In this document: piece after piece, positions 15,863-21,721 of the stretch
Layout of the letters: every line of letters begins with the position of its first letter
How positions within the stretch are numbered: the stretch's first letter is position 1
From: a virus
Virus record (IMG/VR): IMGVR_UViG_3300030104_003770
Span: 1-29,509 of that record
DNA length: 29,509 nt
Strand: one strand, 5' to 3'
The notes under the pieces: model-generated
What the model saw: only the letters and a program-made list of their open reading frames with translations
Told to the model about the DNA's origin: nothing
Databases searched by the model: none
Made by a program: the position numbers and the translations under genes

Positions 15863-16084
15863 TTATATAGGTAATTTCGCATTTGATTCTTCTTTTAAAA
15901 ACCGAAGACTTACAGCTTCTGCTTTTATTTTTTCTTTCAATGGTGGTGTTATCAACCCTTTTACTGAATCAGGTTCTAAATGATTTTGTTGACAAAAGTG
16001 AATGATTGCATCTATGTATGATAATTTCTTATCTATTACTAGTTGTTCCACCGAAGTTGTAAACTTCTTTTTAGTTAAGATCAT
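15863..16084 (-). CDS. 33: late transcription coactivator gp33
   Basis: A 73-aa protein with the gp33 pattern: basic start, then SYIDAIIHFCQQNHLEPDSV and LITPPLKEKIKAEAVSLRFL. gp33 links RNA polymerase beta-flap to the sliding clamp during late transcription; late promoters TATAAATA are present in the window. A sigma70-like promoter ends 6 nt before its ATG, so the mRNA should be leaderless. bS21 follows after 3 nt. Confidence 0.85.
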   Translation of the reverse strand: MILTKKKFTTSVEQLVIDKKLSYIDAIIHFCQQNHLEPDSVKGLITPPLKEKIKAEAVSLRFLKEESNAKLPI

Positions 16085-16090
16085 ATATCT

Positions 16091-16118
16091 ATTATACTAC
16101 CGATTCGTCACAGGTCAA
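16091..16118 (-). promoter_or_regulatory. sigma70-type promoter of gp33
   Basis: TTGACC, a 16-nt spacer, then TATAAT on the minus strand. Six bases separate TATAAT from the gp33 ATG, so +1 falls at the start codon. The -35 box overlaps the stop of the preceding 42-aa ORF. Confidence 0.6.
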
Positions 16119-16243
16119 GTTTTTAGTGTCATTGATTCTTCTGTTTGTTTCAAAGCTCGTAATATACCATACTGTCTTTCGTCAATACCATAGTTGTTGT
16201 GGGATATCATAAACAAAGTGTATAATATAATAGCTTTATTCAT
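16115..16243 (-). CDS. 42-aa small protein downstream of IscU
   Basis: The ORF starts at an ATGA overlap with the IscU stop (GTATGA), a strong sign of translational coupling. The hydrophobic N-terminus (MNKAIILYTLFMISHNNYG) could be a short signal peptide, followed by a polar helix (DERQYGILRALKQTEESM). No family recognised. It ends within the gp33 promoter. Confidence 0.55.
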   Translation of the reverse strand: MNKAIILYTLFMISHNNYGIDERQYGILRALKQTEESMTLKT

Positions 16244-16722
16244 ACCGGGTCATCATAACCAGGTCTATCATAATTGGACATAACATCAGCAGCATCATCT
16301 GCAGCACTTGGTGGGTTATTATGACCTAACATTGTATCAGGTTCCCAATTTTGTATTGCCTTCTGTATTGCTTCTTCTGCTAGTACACTACAATGTAATT
16401 TAATCGGTGGTAGTTGTAAGGCATCAGCTATATCTTTATCTTTAATCGCTTTAGCTTCATCAATAGTTTTACCTTTCAACATTTCTACAAACATAGTACT
16501 TGAGGCAATTGCTGAACCACAACCATATGTTTTGAACTTAACATCTTCTATAACATCACCTTTCATTTTCATATCTAGTTTCATCACATCACCACAAGAA
16601 GGAGCTCCTACCATCCCTGTAATAACAGTTTTATCATTAGGATCAAATCTTCCGACTGAATGTTTTTCTGGATTTTTAAGTACGCTTTCAAATCTTTCTA
16701 CTACTTCTTTACTATATGCCAT
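16240..16722 (-). CDS. iscU: IscU-type Fe-S cluster scaffold
   Basis: A 160-aa protein almost identical in pattern to bacterial IscU (about 128 aa). All key residues are present: C43 and D45 (GMVGAPSCGDVMKL), C68 (YGCGSAIASS), C111 (LHCSVLAEEAI), and the HscA-binding LPPIK at 104-108. So it should assemble a [2Fe-2S] cluster. A 28-residue acidic, Asn/Pro/Asp-rich C-terminal tail (from about 133) is extra. There is no IscS, HscA or ferredoxin neighbour here, so it would work with host partners. IscU/NifU-like genes have been reported in marine phages as auxiliary genes. Confidence 0.9.
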   Translation of the reverse strand: MAYSKEVVERFESVLKNPEKHSVGRFDPNDKTVITGMVGAPSCGDVMKLDMKMKGDVIEDVKFKTYGCGSAIASSTMFVEMLKGKTIDEAKAIKDKDIADALQLPPIKLHCSVLAEEAIQKAIQNWEPDTMLGHNNPPSAADDAADVMSNYDRPGYDDPV

Positions 16723-16761
16723 ATTTCTTTATTGATGTTGTGAATGTAAGGTTATAAATGT

Positions 16762-16769
16762 TATAAATA
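16762..16769 (+). promoter_or_regulatory. T4-type late promoter, plus strand
   Basis: Exact TATAAATA, preceded by a near copy (TTATAAATG TTATAAATA). A hairpin in the leader (ATAAGTGGAAATCA / TGATTTTCATTTAT, about 16768-16798) lies between it and the 42-aa gene at 16827. Confidence 0.6.
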
Positions 16770-16826
16770 TAAGTGGAAATCAAATGATTTTCATTTATAT
16801 AACTATTTATAACAGAGGATACTCCA

Positions 16827-16955
16827 ATGAATGTAAAACAATCATGGAGTAGACACGGCGAGGAAGTAAAGGCTTCTGCGGCCTCTCTCATTGAGATTTT
16901 GTTTGTTACTTTTGGTTGTTTCTCACCAATTTTAATAATCATGTTTACAATGTGA
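16827..16955 (+). CDS. 42-aa small membrane protein, isolated plus-strand gene
   Basis: A hydrophilic start (MNVKQSWSRHGEEVKASAAS) is followed by one membrane segment (LIEILFVTFGCFSPILIIMF). GAGG lies 8 nt before the ATG and an exact late promoter lies 58 nt upstream. It is the only plus-strand gene between gp29 and 26 kb, flanked by leftward genes. It could be a late envelope or lysis peptide; no function is known. The opposite-strand frame here is a shadow. Confidence 0.65.
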   Translation: MNVKQSWSRHGEEVKASAASLIEILFVTFGCFSPILIIMFTM

Positions 16956-16990
16956 GTATGCAGATTCATAATATATACTAGGCACTACTC

Positions 16991-17662
16991 CTATAACCCA
17001 TATTCAGTTTTATACTGAGATCGAAGTCCTAACAGTTGGTCAACCCAGCTGTCTGGACTCTCGACAAACAACTGTGCTGTACCAGTTTCTTCTACTGATA
17101 CAATAGTCACAATTCTTTCTACAGGTACTTGATACCTTTCTTCAAACATTTTAGCGTATGCTGTTTCTTGCATAAAGTAATTTTTAATCTTACTTGGTGA
17201 CTTAGCTTTTGTAGATGTCTTGAAATCTATAACTGAAACTTTACCACCCCACTCTGCAATACAGTCTACTCTACCCGCCATACAAAGGTCGTCACTATAC
17301 AATGAACCTTCTAACATATAGATGTCACCAATCTGTTCTGTTAATGATTTAGTTTGATTAAACATCATTAAGTCTAATGGTGTAGCTTTCGATAACTGTT
17401 CAGATATGTCTTTGTTATTTAGAAAATCTTCTTGAAGATAGTGATACCTTGAACCACGACCTGCTGCTTGTCTAGAAATCTTATTAGCTTTTTCTTCACC
17501 AACATTCTGTCTCCATTTCTTAATCCATTTAGCATTTAATAATCCTGTAACACTTGTAACTGAAGGATACTTATTCCCATCTGGTGTAACATAATATCTT
17601 TTTCCGTCTATATTTTCTGTAGGTAATTGTACGGACTCATAACCTTTTAAATGATTAAACAT
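16991..17662 (-). CDS. PD-(D/E)XK exonuclease, MGME1/RecB-like
   Basis: A 223-aa protein with the RecB-family nuclease motifs in order: H74 (GRGSRYHYLQEDF), E118 (YMLEGSLYS), D133 (AGRVDCIAEW), D146-F-K148 (SVIDFKTSTKAK) and Q165-x-x-x-Y169 (MQETAYA). The N-terminus (YYVTPDGNKYPSVTSVTGLL) is typical of the phage MGME1-like exonuclease group. Predicted role: single-strand exonuclease in replication, recombination or host DNA breakdown. It follows the 105-aa gene after 2 nt in the same transcript. Confidence 0.82.
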   Translation of the reverse strand: MFNHLKGYESVQLPTENIDGKRYYVTPDGNKYPSVTSVTGLLNAKWIKKWRQNVGEEKANKISRQAAGRGSRYHYLQEDFLNNKDISEQLSKATPLDLMMFNQTKSLTEQIGDIYMLEGSLYSDDLCMAGRVDCIAEWGGKVSVIDFKTSTKAKSPSKIKNYFMQETAYAKMFEERYQVPVERIVTIVSVEETGTAQLFVESPDSWVDQLLGLRSQYKTEYGL

Positions 17663-17664
17663 AA

Positions 17665-17982
17665 TTATTTCTTTTTTCTCGATTGTATCTTCGCGTGTTT
17701 TTCGACAACTTCTCTAGTCTTAACTTCTTTAGTACTTCTTCTAGTATGTTCATTAGCAACATCACTACCTGGGTGTGCTTCACCAACTTTTTGTAAGACT
17801 TCTTTGAACCCATGATTATCAACATTCATACTCATGTTTGAACCTCGAACAATACCAGGGACTTTAGTATAAGTTTGTTTCATGTGTGGATTATCTTTTA
17901 GAAACTTTTCTTTACTAGAAATAGTCATGAAGTGTTCTTCTACTTCATTAGTTTCTGTATTTAGAAAATCATAAGTTGGCAT
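17665..17982 (-). CDS. conserved phage protein with FmdB-like N-terminus
   Basis: The ATG at 17982 is chosen because AAAGGA lies 8 nt upstream; an earlier TTG has none. 105 aa: the start MPTYDFLNTETNEVEEHFM resembles FmdB-type zinc-ribbon proteins, but there is no Cys, so no zinc site. The C-terminal half is basic (REVVEKHAKIQSRKKK). Marine T4-like phages carry similar genes (PTYDF...GFKEVLQKV). Function unknown. It overlaps the 48-aa ORF upstream by 14 nt. Confidence 0.65.
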   Translation of the reverse strand: MPTYDFLNTETNEVEEHFMTISSKEKFLKDNPHMKQTYTKVPGIVRGSNMSMNVDNHGFKEVLQKVGEAHPGSDVANEHTRRSTKEVKTREVVEKHAKIQSRKKK

Positions 17983-18115
17983 TCTTAGTCCTTTCAATTA
18001 ATATATCAATCTCTTTCATTTGTTGTTTAGATTGAGGTTCATATCTCTGTAATGTATCAAGAGCTCTAAGTCTTCTCTTAGTTAATCCTTTTTTTCTCCA
18101 TGCTCTTGTTCCCAT
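17969..18115 (-). CDS. 48-aa basic small protein
   Basis: Its ATG at 18115 shares one base with the TAA of the upstream 88-aa gene (TAATG), and its end overlaps the next gene by 14 nt, so it fills the gap exactly. The N-terminus is strongly basic (MGTRAWRKKGLTKRRLRALD) and the rest is helical. It could bind nucleic acid; no family recognised. Confidence 0.65.
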   Translation of the reverse strand: MGTRAWRKKGLTKRRLRALDTLQRYEPQSKQQMKEIDILIERTKNANL

Positions 18116-18381
18116 TAATCACCTTCCTTTAAAATTTGTTTAGAATCTACAACATCAGGTATGTTGTCCATATATAATTTCATTTTAGATTCTAGTTTAC
18201 TTGACACATCTAATATTGAACCTGTAATCTCTTGAATGAATTGTCTTTCTTGTTTTAATTCTTCATTAGTATTACCAACATCTTTTAACAGTTCTTTAAT
18301 TCTTATTTGAGCTGCTTGTAACTGACCTTGAAGGTCATAGATGTTATCTTTTAGTATATCAATTTCTGTCTTTAGATCCAT
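18115..18381 (-). CDS. 88-aa coiled-coil protein
   Basis: Residues 5-75 form an uninterrupted heptad-like helix (EIDILKDNIYDLQGQLQAAQ, IRIKELLKDV), so it is probably an oligomeric coiled coil. No Cys and no known motif. It overlaps the upstream 98-aa gene by 10 nt and the downstream 48-aa gene by one base. Confidence 0.65.
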   Translation of the reverse strand: MDLKTEIDILKDNIYDLQGQLQAAQIRIKELLKDVGNTNEELKQERQFIQEITGSILDVSSKLESKMKLYMDNIPDVVDSKQILKEGD

Positions 18382-18668
18382 TTCTTTTTTTGTCCTACAA
18401 ATTTTTTAACTATCTCTAGTTCTTCTGGTTTAAAATCATTAACACTTTTCGGTCCATATAATGTACCAAACCGTACACACTTATTAGCTGCATCACAATG
18501 AGTAATCCAATCTTCATCTGTCATTTGAGTTTTATGTTGATTATCATCTGTAAATTTGAATATTGCTTGACCTACCTTTGTGAAAAAAACTTCCATCGGT
18601 GATGGGTCATAATATCCTCTTGGTTTACCTCGGTGTAGTTTGTCATTATAGACATCACTTGTCTTCAT
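18372..18668 (-). CDS. 98-aa conserved phage protein of unknown function
   Basis: A soluble, mixed protein with HRGKPRGYYDPSPMEVFF near the start and an aromatic/charged middle (DEDWITHCDAANKCVRFG) holding two Cys. I do not recognise a family. It overlaps both neighbours (14 and 10 nt), so it is translated in a coupled series. Confidence 0.6.
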   Translation of the reverse strand: MKTSDVYNDKLHRGKPRGYYDPSPMEVFFTKVGQAIFKFTDDNQHKTQMTDEDWITHCDAANKCVRFGTLYGPKSVNDFKPEELEIVKKFVGQKKKWI

Positions 18669-19080
18669 TATCTTTATCCTTATTTTTAAAGTTTCCTTTT
18701 ATTACATTGTCACTATATTTAGGTTTGGTTTCTGTTTCTACTTCAAATTTTTCTAAATCAGTTTCTTCTTTATTCAATTCAAATTCTTCAAGTCCTGCTC
18801 CTGCTAACATGATTGGTAGTAAATCTCTACCTATCAATTCAGCAGGTATACTACCTGTAGCAGAAGTTGTAATTAAATCATCTAATGCTTTTGAATTTCT
18901 TAAATAAGAATCTATCATCATTGCAAACTGTACACCAGCTTTGTAGATTTCATGGTTATCCCATTCAACTTCACGATAGATAGAATCTTCATCTTCACCA
19001 AAGATAAGTTGTACATCACGATCTTTAGTAATTCTAATGAATACATCACCTACATTACCATTAATTGTAAAATCACTCAC
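18655..19080 (-). CDS. 141-aa acidic phage protein of unknown function
   Basis: The N-terminal half looks folded (DVFIRITKDRDVQLIFGEDE, YKAGVQFAMMIDSYLRN). A Gly/Leu/Ile segment (LLPIMLAGAGLEEFELN) follows, then a charged disordered tail (KNKDKDNEDK). It overlaps the 76-aa gene by 8 nt. No function assigned. Confidence 0.6.
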   Translation of the reverse strand: MSDFTINGNVGDVFIRITKDRDVQLIFGEDEDSIYREVEWDNHEIYKAGVQFAMMIDSYLRNSKALDDLITTSATGSIPAELIGRDLLPIMLAGAGLEEFELNKEETDLEKFEVETETKPKYSDNVIKGNFKNKDKDNEDK

Positions 19081-19303
19081 CTTGTTTTTTCTTCTCCTGT
19101 CTCATGTGTTGTATGAAACGATTGAAACCTGTATCATCTAAAAAAGGTACTTCAACACCATTAGGGTTTTCGTACTTATTCTCTCTTAGATATTCTAACA
19201 TATACATAGACCCTGACTTCTCACCACTCTTGAATGAATAGTAAACAGCGATACCTACTAATCCTAAGTAAGATATCCATTGCAAAGTTATATAAGTGTT
19301 CAT
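19073..19303 (-). CDS. 76-aa protein with one N-terminal membrane helix
   Basis: The first 22 residues (MNTYITLQWISYLGLVGIAV) form a membrane anchor; the rest is charged (MRQEKKKQGE at the end). It is the first gene of a leftward operon and lies 9 nt after the -10 box of a conserved-spacer promoter, so its leader is at most about 3 nt. Confidence 0.65.
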   Translation of the reverse strand: MNTYITLQWISYLGLVGIAVYYSFKSGEKSGSMYMLEYLRENKYENPNGVEVPFLDDTGFNRFIQHMRQEKKKQGE

Positions 19304-19312
19304 AATAAATAT

Positions 19313-19342
19313 AGTATACTAAAAGTGTACCAGTGGTTACAA
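19313..19342 (-). promoter_or_regulatory. conserved-spacer early-type promoter (copy 1)
   Basis: Minus strand: TTGTAA, an 18-nt spacer CCACTGGTACACTTTTAG, then TATACT, 9 nt before the ATG at 19303. The spacer matches the shared consensus CCGCKGGTACMCTTTTTG at all but two positions. Confidence 0.65.
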
Positions 19343-19345
19343 GTA

Positions 19346-19762
19346 CTATCTAGTAATTTTTTGTAATCTGTCAATCTGTTGTTGTATGATAGCCTTTCTG
19401 TTTGGCCAATAGATGTATTCTTTATCTTCATTCTTCATCAAGTTTTGTAATAAAGGTAGAATGAGTTTTTCACATTCGATTAATCTGTCTTTAAAATCTA
19501 GTGTTTTCTTATCGTCTATAGATGATAAGTTTTCTTTATGATCATCTAGTTCACCTAATGTTTTAGAAACTAGTTTAGATAGTAAATCGACTTTAGAATC
19601 TAGTTCTTCAATCTGAGCTGAGTTTGCTTGTCCAGCAGAAGACTTAGCAACTTGTTCTAGTTTCTTTGCTACTTCTTCACCAATACCAGCATCTTCACCG
19701 GTCTTGGTTTTTAGTTCGTCTTGGTCTACAGCGGTAAACCCAAAATCGTTAATTTCACTCAT
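19346..19762 (-). CDS. 138-aa conserved T4-like marine phage protein
   Basis: The ATG at 19762 is chosen because it overlaps the upstream gene end by only 8 nt and begins with the familiar MSEINDFGFTAVDQDEL. A helical middle (SAQIEELDSKVDLLSKLVSK) leads to a conserved-looking end (LIECEKLILPLLQNLMKN, then EYIYWPNRKAIIQQQ). Such proteins are common in marine T4-like phages; the function is unknown to me, possibly structural. Confidence 0.7.
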   Translation of the reverse strand: MSEINDFGFTAVDQDELKTKTGEDAGIGEEVAKKLEQVAKSSAGQANSAQIEELDSKVDLLSKLVSKTLGELDDHKENLSSIDDKKTLDFKDRLIECEKLILPLLQNLMKNEDKEYIYWPNRKAIIQQQIDRLQKITR

Positions 19763-20177
19763 TTTTAAAATACTCTGAGAACTTTTTAAATTCTTCTTTT
19801 TTTGATAGTCTTTGTTTTTGACTATGACTATGTGTTCCTGGTTTGTTATCTTGTTTCCAAAACGACTTTCTTTGTGGTCTTGGTTTGTTAGCATCCGGAT
19901 CAACTTTTTTTGATTTATTGATCTTTGCTAGTTCAGCAGGACTATGAAACCCACCAACTACTTCCCAAGGTTCATGGTCCGGGTCTGATTTCTTTTTCAT
20001 GATATCATGATTCATCACTTTCTTAGTTGACCCATCACTAGCTTTTAAAGTAATCTCATATCGATTAATACCTTTTCTACTGTTACTAACTACAGTATAA
20101 GTTTTATTGTCCGGACTTTTAAGTTTTATATCTTTAACTACTTGTCCCGAACCGTTTTTTAAAGGTACCCAAACCAT
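19755..20177 (-). CDS. 140-aa basic phage protein of unknown function
   Basis: The N-terminal half is beta-like (VWVPLKNGSGQVVKDIKLKS, NRYEITLKASDGSTKKVMN) and could be a small SH3/KOW-like domain, which is inference only. The C-terminal half is basic, Pro/Ser/Lys-rich and probably disordered. Its ATG shares one base with the stop of the upstream 69-aa gene. Confidence 0.6.
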   Translation of the reverse strand: MVWVPLKNGSGQVVKDIKLKSPDNKTYTVVSNSRKGINRYEITLKASDGSTKKVMNHDIMKKKSDPDHEPWEVVGGFHSPAELAKINKSKKVDPDANKPRPQRKSFWKQDNKPGTHSHSQKQRLSKKEEFKKFSEYFKNE

Positions 20178-20386
20178 TAATCTTCTTTTGGTATCATTAC
20201 TATTTTGATACCTCTCCTTGTTAATTCGTTTCTAATCTTTTGTTTTACTTTTGGCTTAGTGTTATCTTTATTTAGTTCTTCGAACAATTCAGACTTCGAT
20301 ATATTTTTGATGTAGTAATGTTCAGTTTTAATTTTACCTGTTTGTCTATCTCTTACTACTGCTGATTGTTTTAGTTTTATTGGCAT
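20177..20386 (-). CDS. 69-aa conserved small basic phage protein
   Basis: A small protein (MPIKLKQSAVVRDRQTGKIK ... KVKQKIRNELTRRGIKI) of a type frequent in marine T4-like phages: a short beta hairpin and two basic helices. Possible RNA or DNA binding is inference from charge. It heads the segment after a terminator. Confidence 0.65.
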   Translation of the reverse strand: MPIKLKQSAVVRDRQTGKIKTEHYYIKNISKSELFEELNKDNTKPKVKQKIRNELTRRGIKIVMIPKED

Positions 20387-20401
20387 ATTCGTGTCTGTTA
20401 A

Positions 20402-20430
20402 TTAAAAGAAAGAGGGACATGAATCCCTCT
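20402..20430 (-). terminator. intrinsic terminator after the 78-aa gene
   Basis: Minus strand AGAGGGA-TTCATG-TCCCTCT, a perfect 7-bp stem, followed by TTCTTTT. It separates the 78-aa gene from the operon beginning with the 69-aa gene. Confidence 0.7.
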
Positions 20431-20444
20431 CACTTATATCGATA

Positions 20445-20681
20445 TTAGCTAGAGGTTTCTTCTTTTGGTCCACCATCTTCGGTTGGTGTTTCAACTGGTG
20501 TATCAACAGCTTCTGGAGCTGGTGCATCACCTTGTTGTTCTTTCACCTCAGCAAGAAAAGTTTCTCTAAGTCTTCCGACACCAGCTAGTTCTTCACCTTT
20601 AAATGCACCTCTTGACGAGCATACATCTATAATAGAGATAACACCAGCTATGTCTTGGACTGTTACTATTTTAGTTTCCAT
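20445..20681 (-). CDS. 78-aa acidic small protein with structured leader
   Basis: A folded N-terminal half (KIVTVQDIAGVISIIDVCSS, then RGAFKGEELAGVGRLRETFL) and a Pro/Glu/Ala/Thr-rich acidic tail. Function unknown. GACAGGAG precedes the ATG by 7 nt. It is monocistronic: its own consensus promoter, a 93-nt leader starting with the repeated hairpin element, and a terminator right after. That layout suggests strong or regulated expression. Confidence 0.7.
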   Translation of the reverse strand: METKIVTVQDIAGVISIIDVCSSRGAFKGEELAGVGRLRETFLAEVKEQQGDAPAPEAVDTPVETPTEDGGPKEETSS

Positions 20682-20710
20682 ATTTTTCTCCTGTCATAAT
20701 ATATGGTTCT

Positions 20711-20773
20711 TAAAAATGAATTGAGACTGATGCTCCTCTAAAACGCGGATTGACTTACACAATCTCAATTCAT
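20711..20773 (-). repeat. 63-nt repeated hairpin element, copy A (5' leader)
   Basis: 62 of 63 bases match the copy at 24755-24817. On the minus strand it begins ATGAATTGAGA and ends TCTCAATTCAT, a perfect 11-bp inverted repeat around 36 nt, then TTTTTA. Its first base is the predicted +1 of the promoter at 20780-20808. The loop contains an AGAGGAG purine tract and can form an alternative GATTG/CAATC hairpin. It ends 29 nt before the start codon of the 78-aa gene. Confidence 0.8.
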
Positions 20774-20779
20774 ATATTC

Positions 20780-20808
20780 ATTTTACTATCGAACTTGATT
20801 TCTGTCAA
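20780..20808 (-). promoter_or_regulatory. consensus sigma70 promoter of the 78-aa gene
   Basis: TTGACA, a 17-nt spacer, TAAAAT on the minus strand. The expected +1, 7 nt after the -10 box, is the first base of the repeat element. The -35 box overlaps the stop codon of the 46-aa ORF. Confidence 0.75.
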
Positions 20809-20945
20809 GCTCTGTTTCGTGTCCTCCTATAAGTGATTAATGTTTTCGTAACCTTCATGATAACAGTTTCGATCACCTCCTTATTTGAAGTTGTTGATTT
20901 CTCATTATGTAAAACCTTGTCGGGTAAAATCTCACCCACATTCAT
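20805..20945 (-). CDS. 46-aa small protein
   Basis: The ATG at 20945 lies 3 nt after the stop of the 98-aa gene, and the frame runs to the TGA inside the next promoter. A polar start (MNVGEILPDKVLHNEKSTTS) and a basic C-terminus (TYRRTRNRA). Inside it, TAAGGAGGTGATC (20871-20883) is an exact 13-nt complement of the 3' end of 16S rRNA. It may be a real peptide or a carrier for that RNA signal. Confidence 0.45.
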   Translation of the reverse strand: MNVGEILPDKVLHNEKSTTSNKEVIETVIMKVTKTLITYRRTRNRA

Positions 20946-20948
20946 GAT

Positions 20949-21245
20949 TTAACTTGGAAATCTTGACACGCTGGTTGCTTTAGCAGGAACATCACTATCT
21001 ACTTGTTTAGTGATAGGTGTCTCAAAAGAAACCTCTGCTGTGTAACCAGATTGAACTCCAATACCTTTCCATGTACTTGTACTAGAGTCCCATAAAAATT
21101 CTATTTGAGTATTTTTCATAGGGTCATGCAATGATAGTATCCCCACAACAGGGTCAAACTGTCTTAACTCACCTACCTTCTTTCCATCAGGTGTGTTGTA
21201 GAAAACAGTTCTTTCTTCTAATGTTAGTCCTAATTTATTACTCAT
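20949..21245 (-). CDS. 98-aa phage protein of unknown function
   Basis: A beta-rich soluble protein (ERTVFYNTPDGKKVGELRQF, DPVVGILSLHDP, FLWDSSTSTWKGIGV) without Cys. It reads like a small structural or decoration protein, but no family is recognised. An exact late promoter TATAAATA ends 5 nt before its ATG. Confidence 0.6.
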   Translation of the reverse strand: MSNKLGLTLEERTVFYNTPDGKKVGELRQFDPVVGILSLHDPMKNTQIEFLWDSSTSTWKGIGVQSGYTAEVSFETPITKQVDSDVPAKATSVSRFPS

Positions 21246-21250
21246 ATTAT

Positions 21251-21258
21251 TATTTATA
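21251..21258 (-). promoter_or_regulatory. T4-type late promoter abutting the 98-aa gene
   Basis: TATAAATA on the minus strand, overlapping the stop of the upstream gene and 5 nt before the ATG. +1 would fall at or next to the start codon. Confidence 0.5.
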
Positions 21259-21718
21259 CAGGTTCAGTCCATACATTAGGAAATGCTTCTGCAACTAATT
21301 TCTTAGTTATTCCTTTGTATGGTAATTTCTTCTGTACGATTGACTTTAAGAGTTCAGCTTCTGAGCTGTGAAGTGACCTATACATATTTAAATAGATTTC
21401 TTCTCTCTTAGCTTGTTGAACATCAGCACCACCTTTTACAAGATACTGAAATTGTCTGAATGCTCTAATCAATCTATCTTCTGCAGTGTCAACTGAAACA
21501 GCTGCACTAGGAACAACACCTTCTGGTAAGTCACCTTCTGGTAATAACCATTCAACATTGTCAGCATATGCTCCTCTAAGGATATGCATGAACCCTGGAT
21601 GATTTTCGTATTGTCTTAGAAGTTCGATTTTTTCTTTTTTTGTTTTAAGTTTTGATGCTGCAGTTAAGATTTCAACTGGAGAAGCATCACTTGGTATTCT
21701 ACTATAATCTATAGCCAT
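21254..21718 (-). CDS. DUF6433-like conserved phage protein
   Basis: A 154-aa protein with the pattern of a family common in marine T4-like phages: LTAASKLKTKKEKIELLRQY, LRGAYADNVEWLLPEGDLPE, QFQYLVKGG and KREEIYLNMYRSLHSSEAEL, ending in KLVAEAFPNVW. It is all-helical. Function unknown. It follows the 384-aa gene by 3 nt. Confidence 0.75.
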   Translation of the reverse strand: MAIDYSRIPSDASPVEILTAASKLKTKKEKIELLRQYENHPGFMHILRGAYADNVEWLLPEGDLPEGVVPSAAVSVDTAEDRLIRAFRQFQYLVKGGADVQQAKREEIYLNMYRSLHSSEAELLKSIVQKKLPYKGITKKLVAEAFPNVWTEPV

Positions 21719-21721
21719 AAT

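Noticed and set aside
16712-16969. Minus-strand 85-aa frame
   Set aside because: Antisense to the better supported 42-aa plus gene and its late promoter; odd composition and no ribosome-binding site.
20711-20773. Hammerhead ribozyme or fluoride riboswitch in the repeated element (plus strand CTGATG ... GAAAC)
   Set aside because: The A after CUGAUG is missing, no stem II can form, and copy A has AAAAC instead of GAAAC. The fluoride-switch 5' half (GGCGATGG) is absent.
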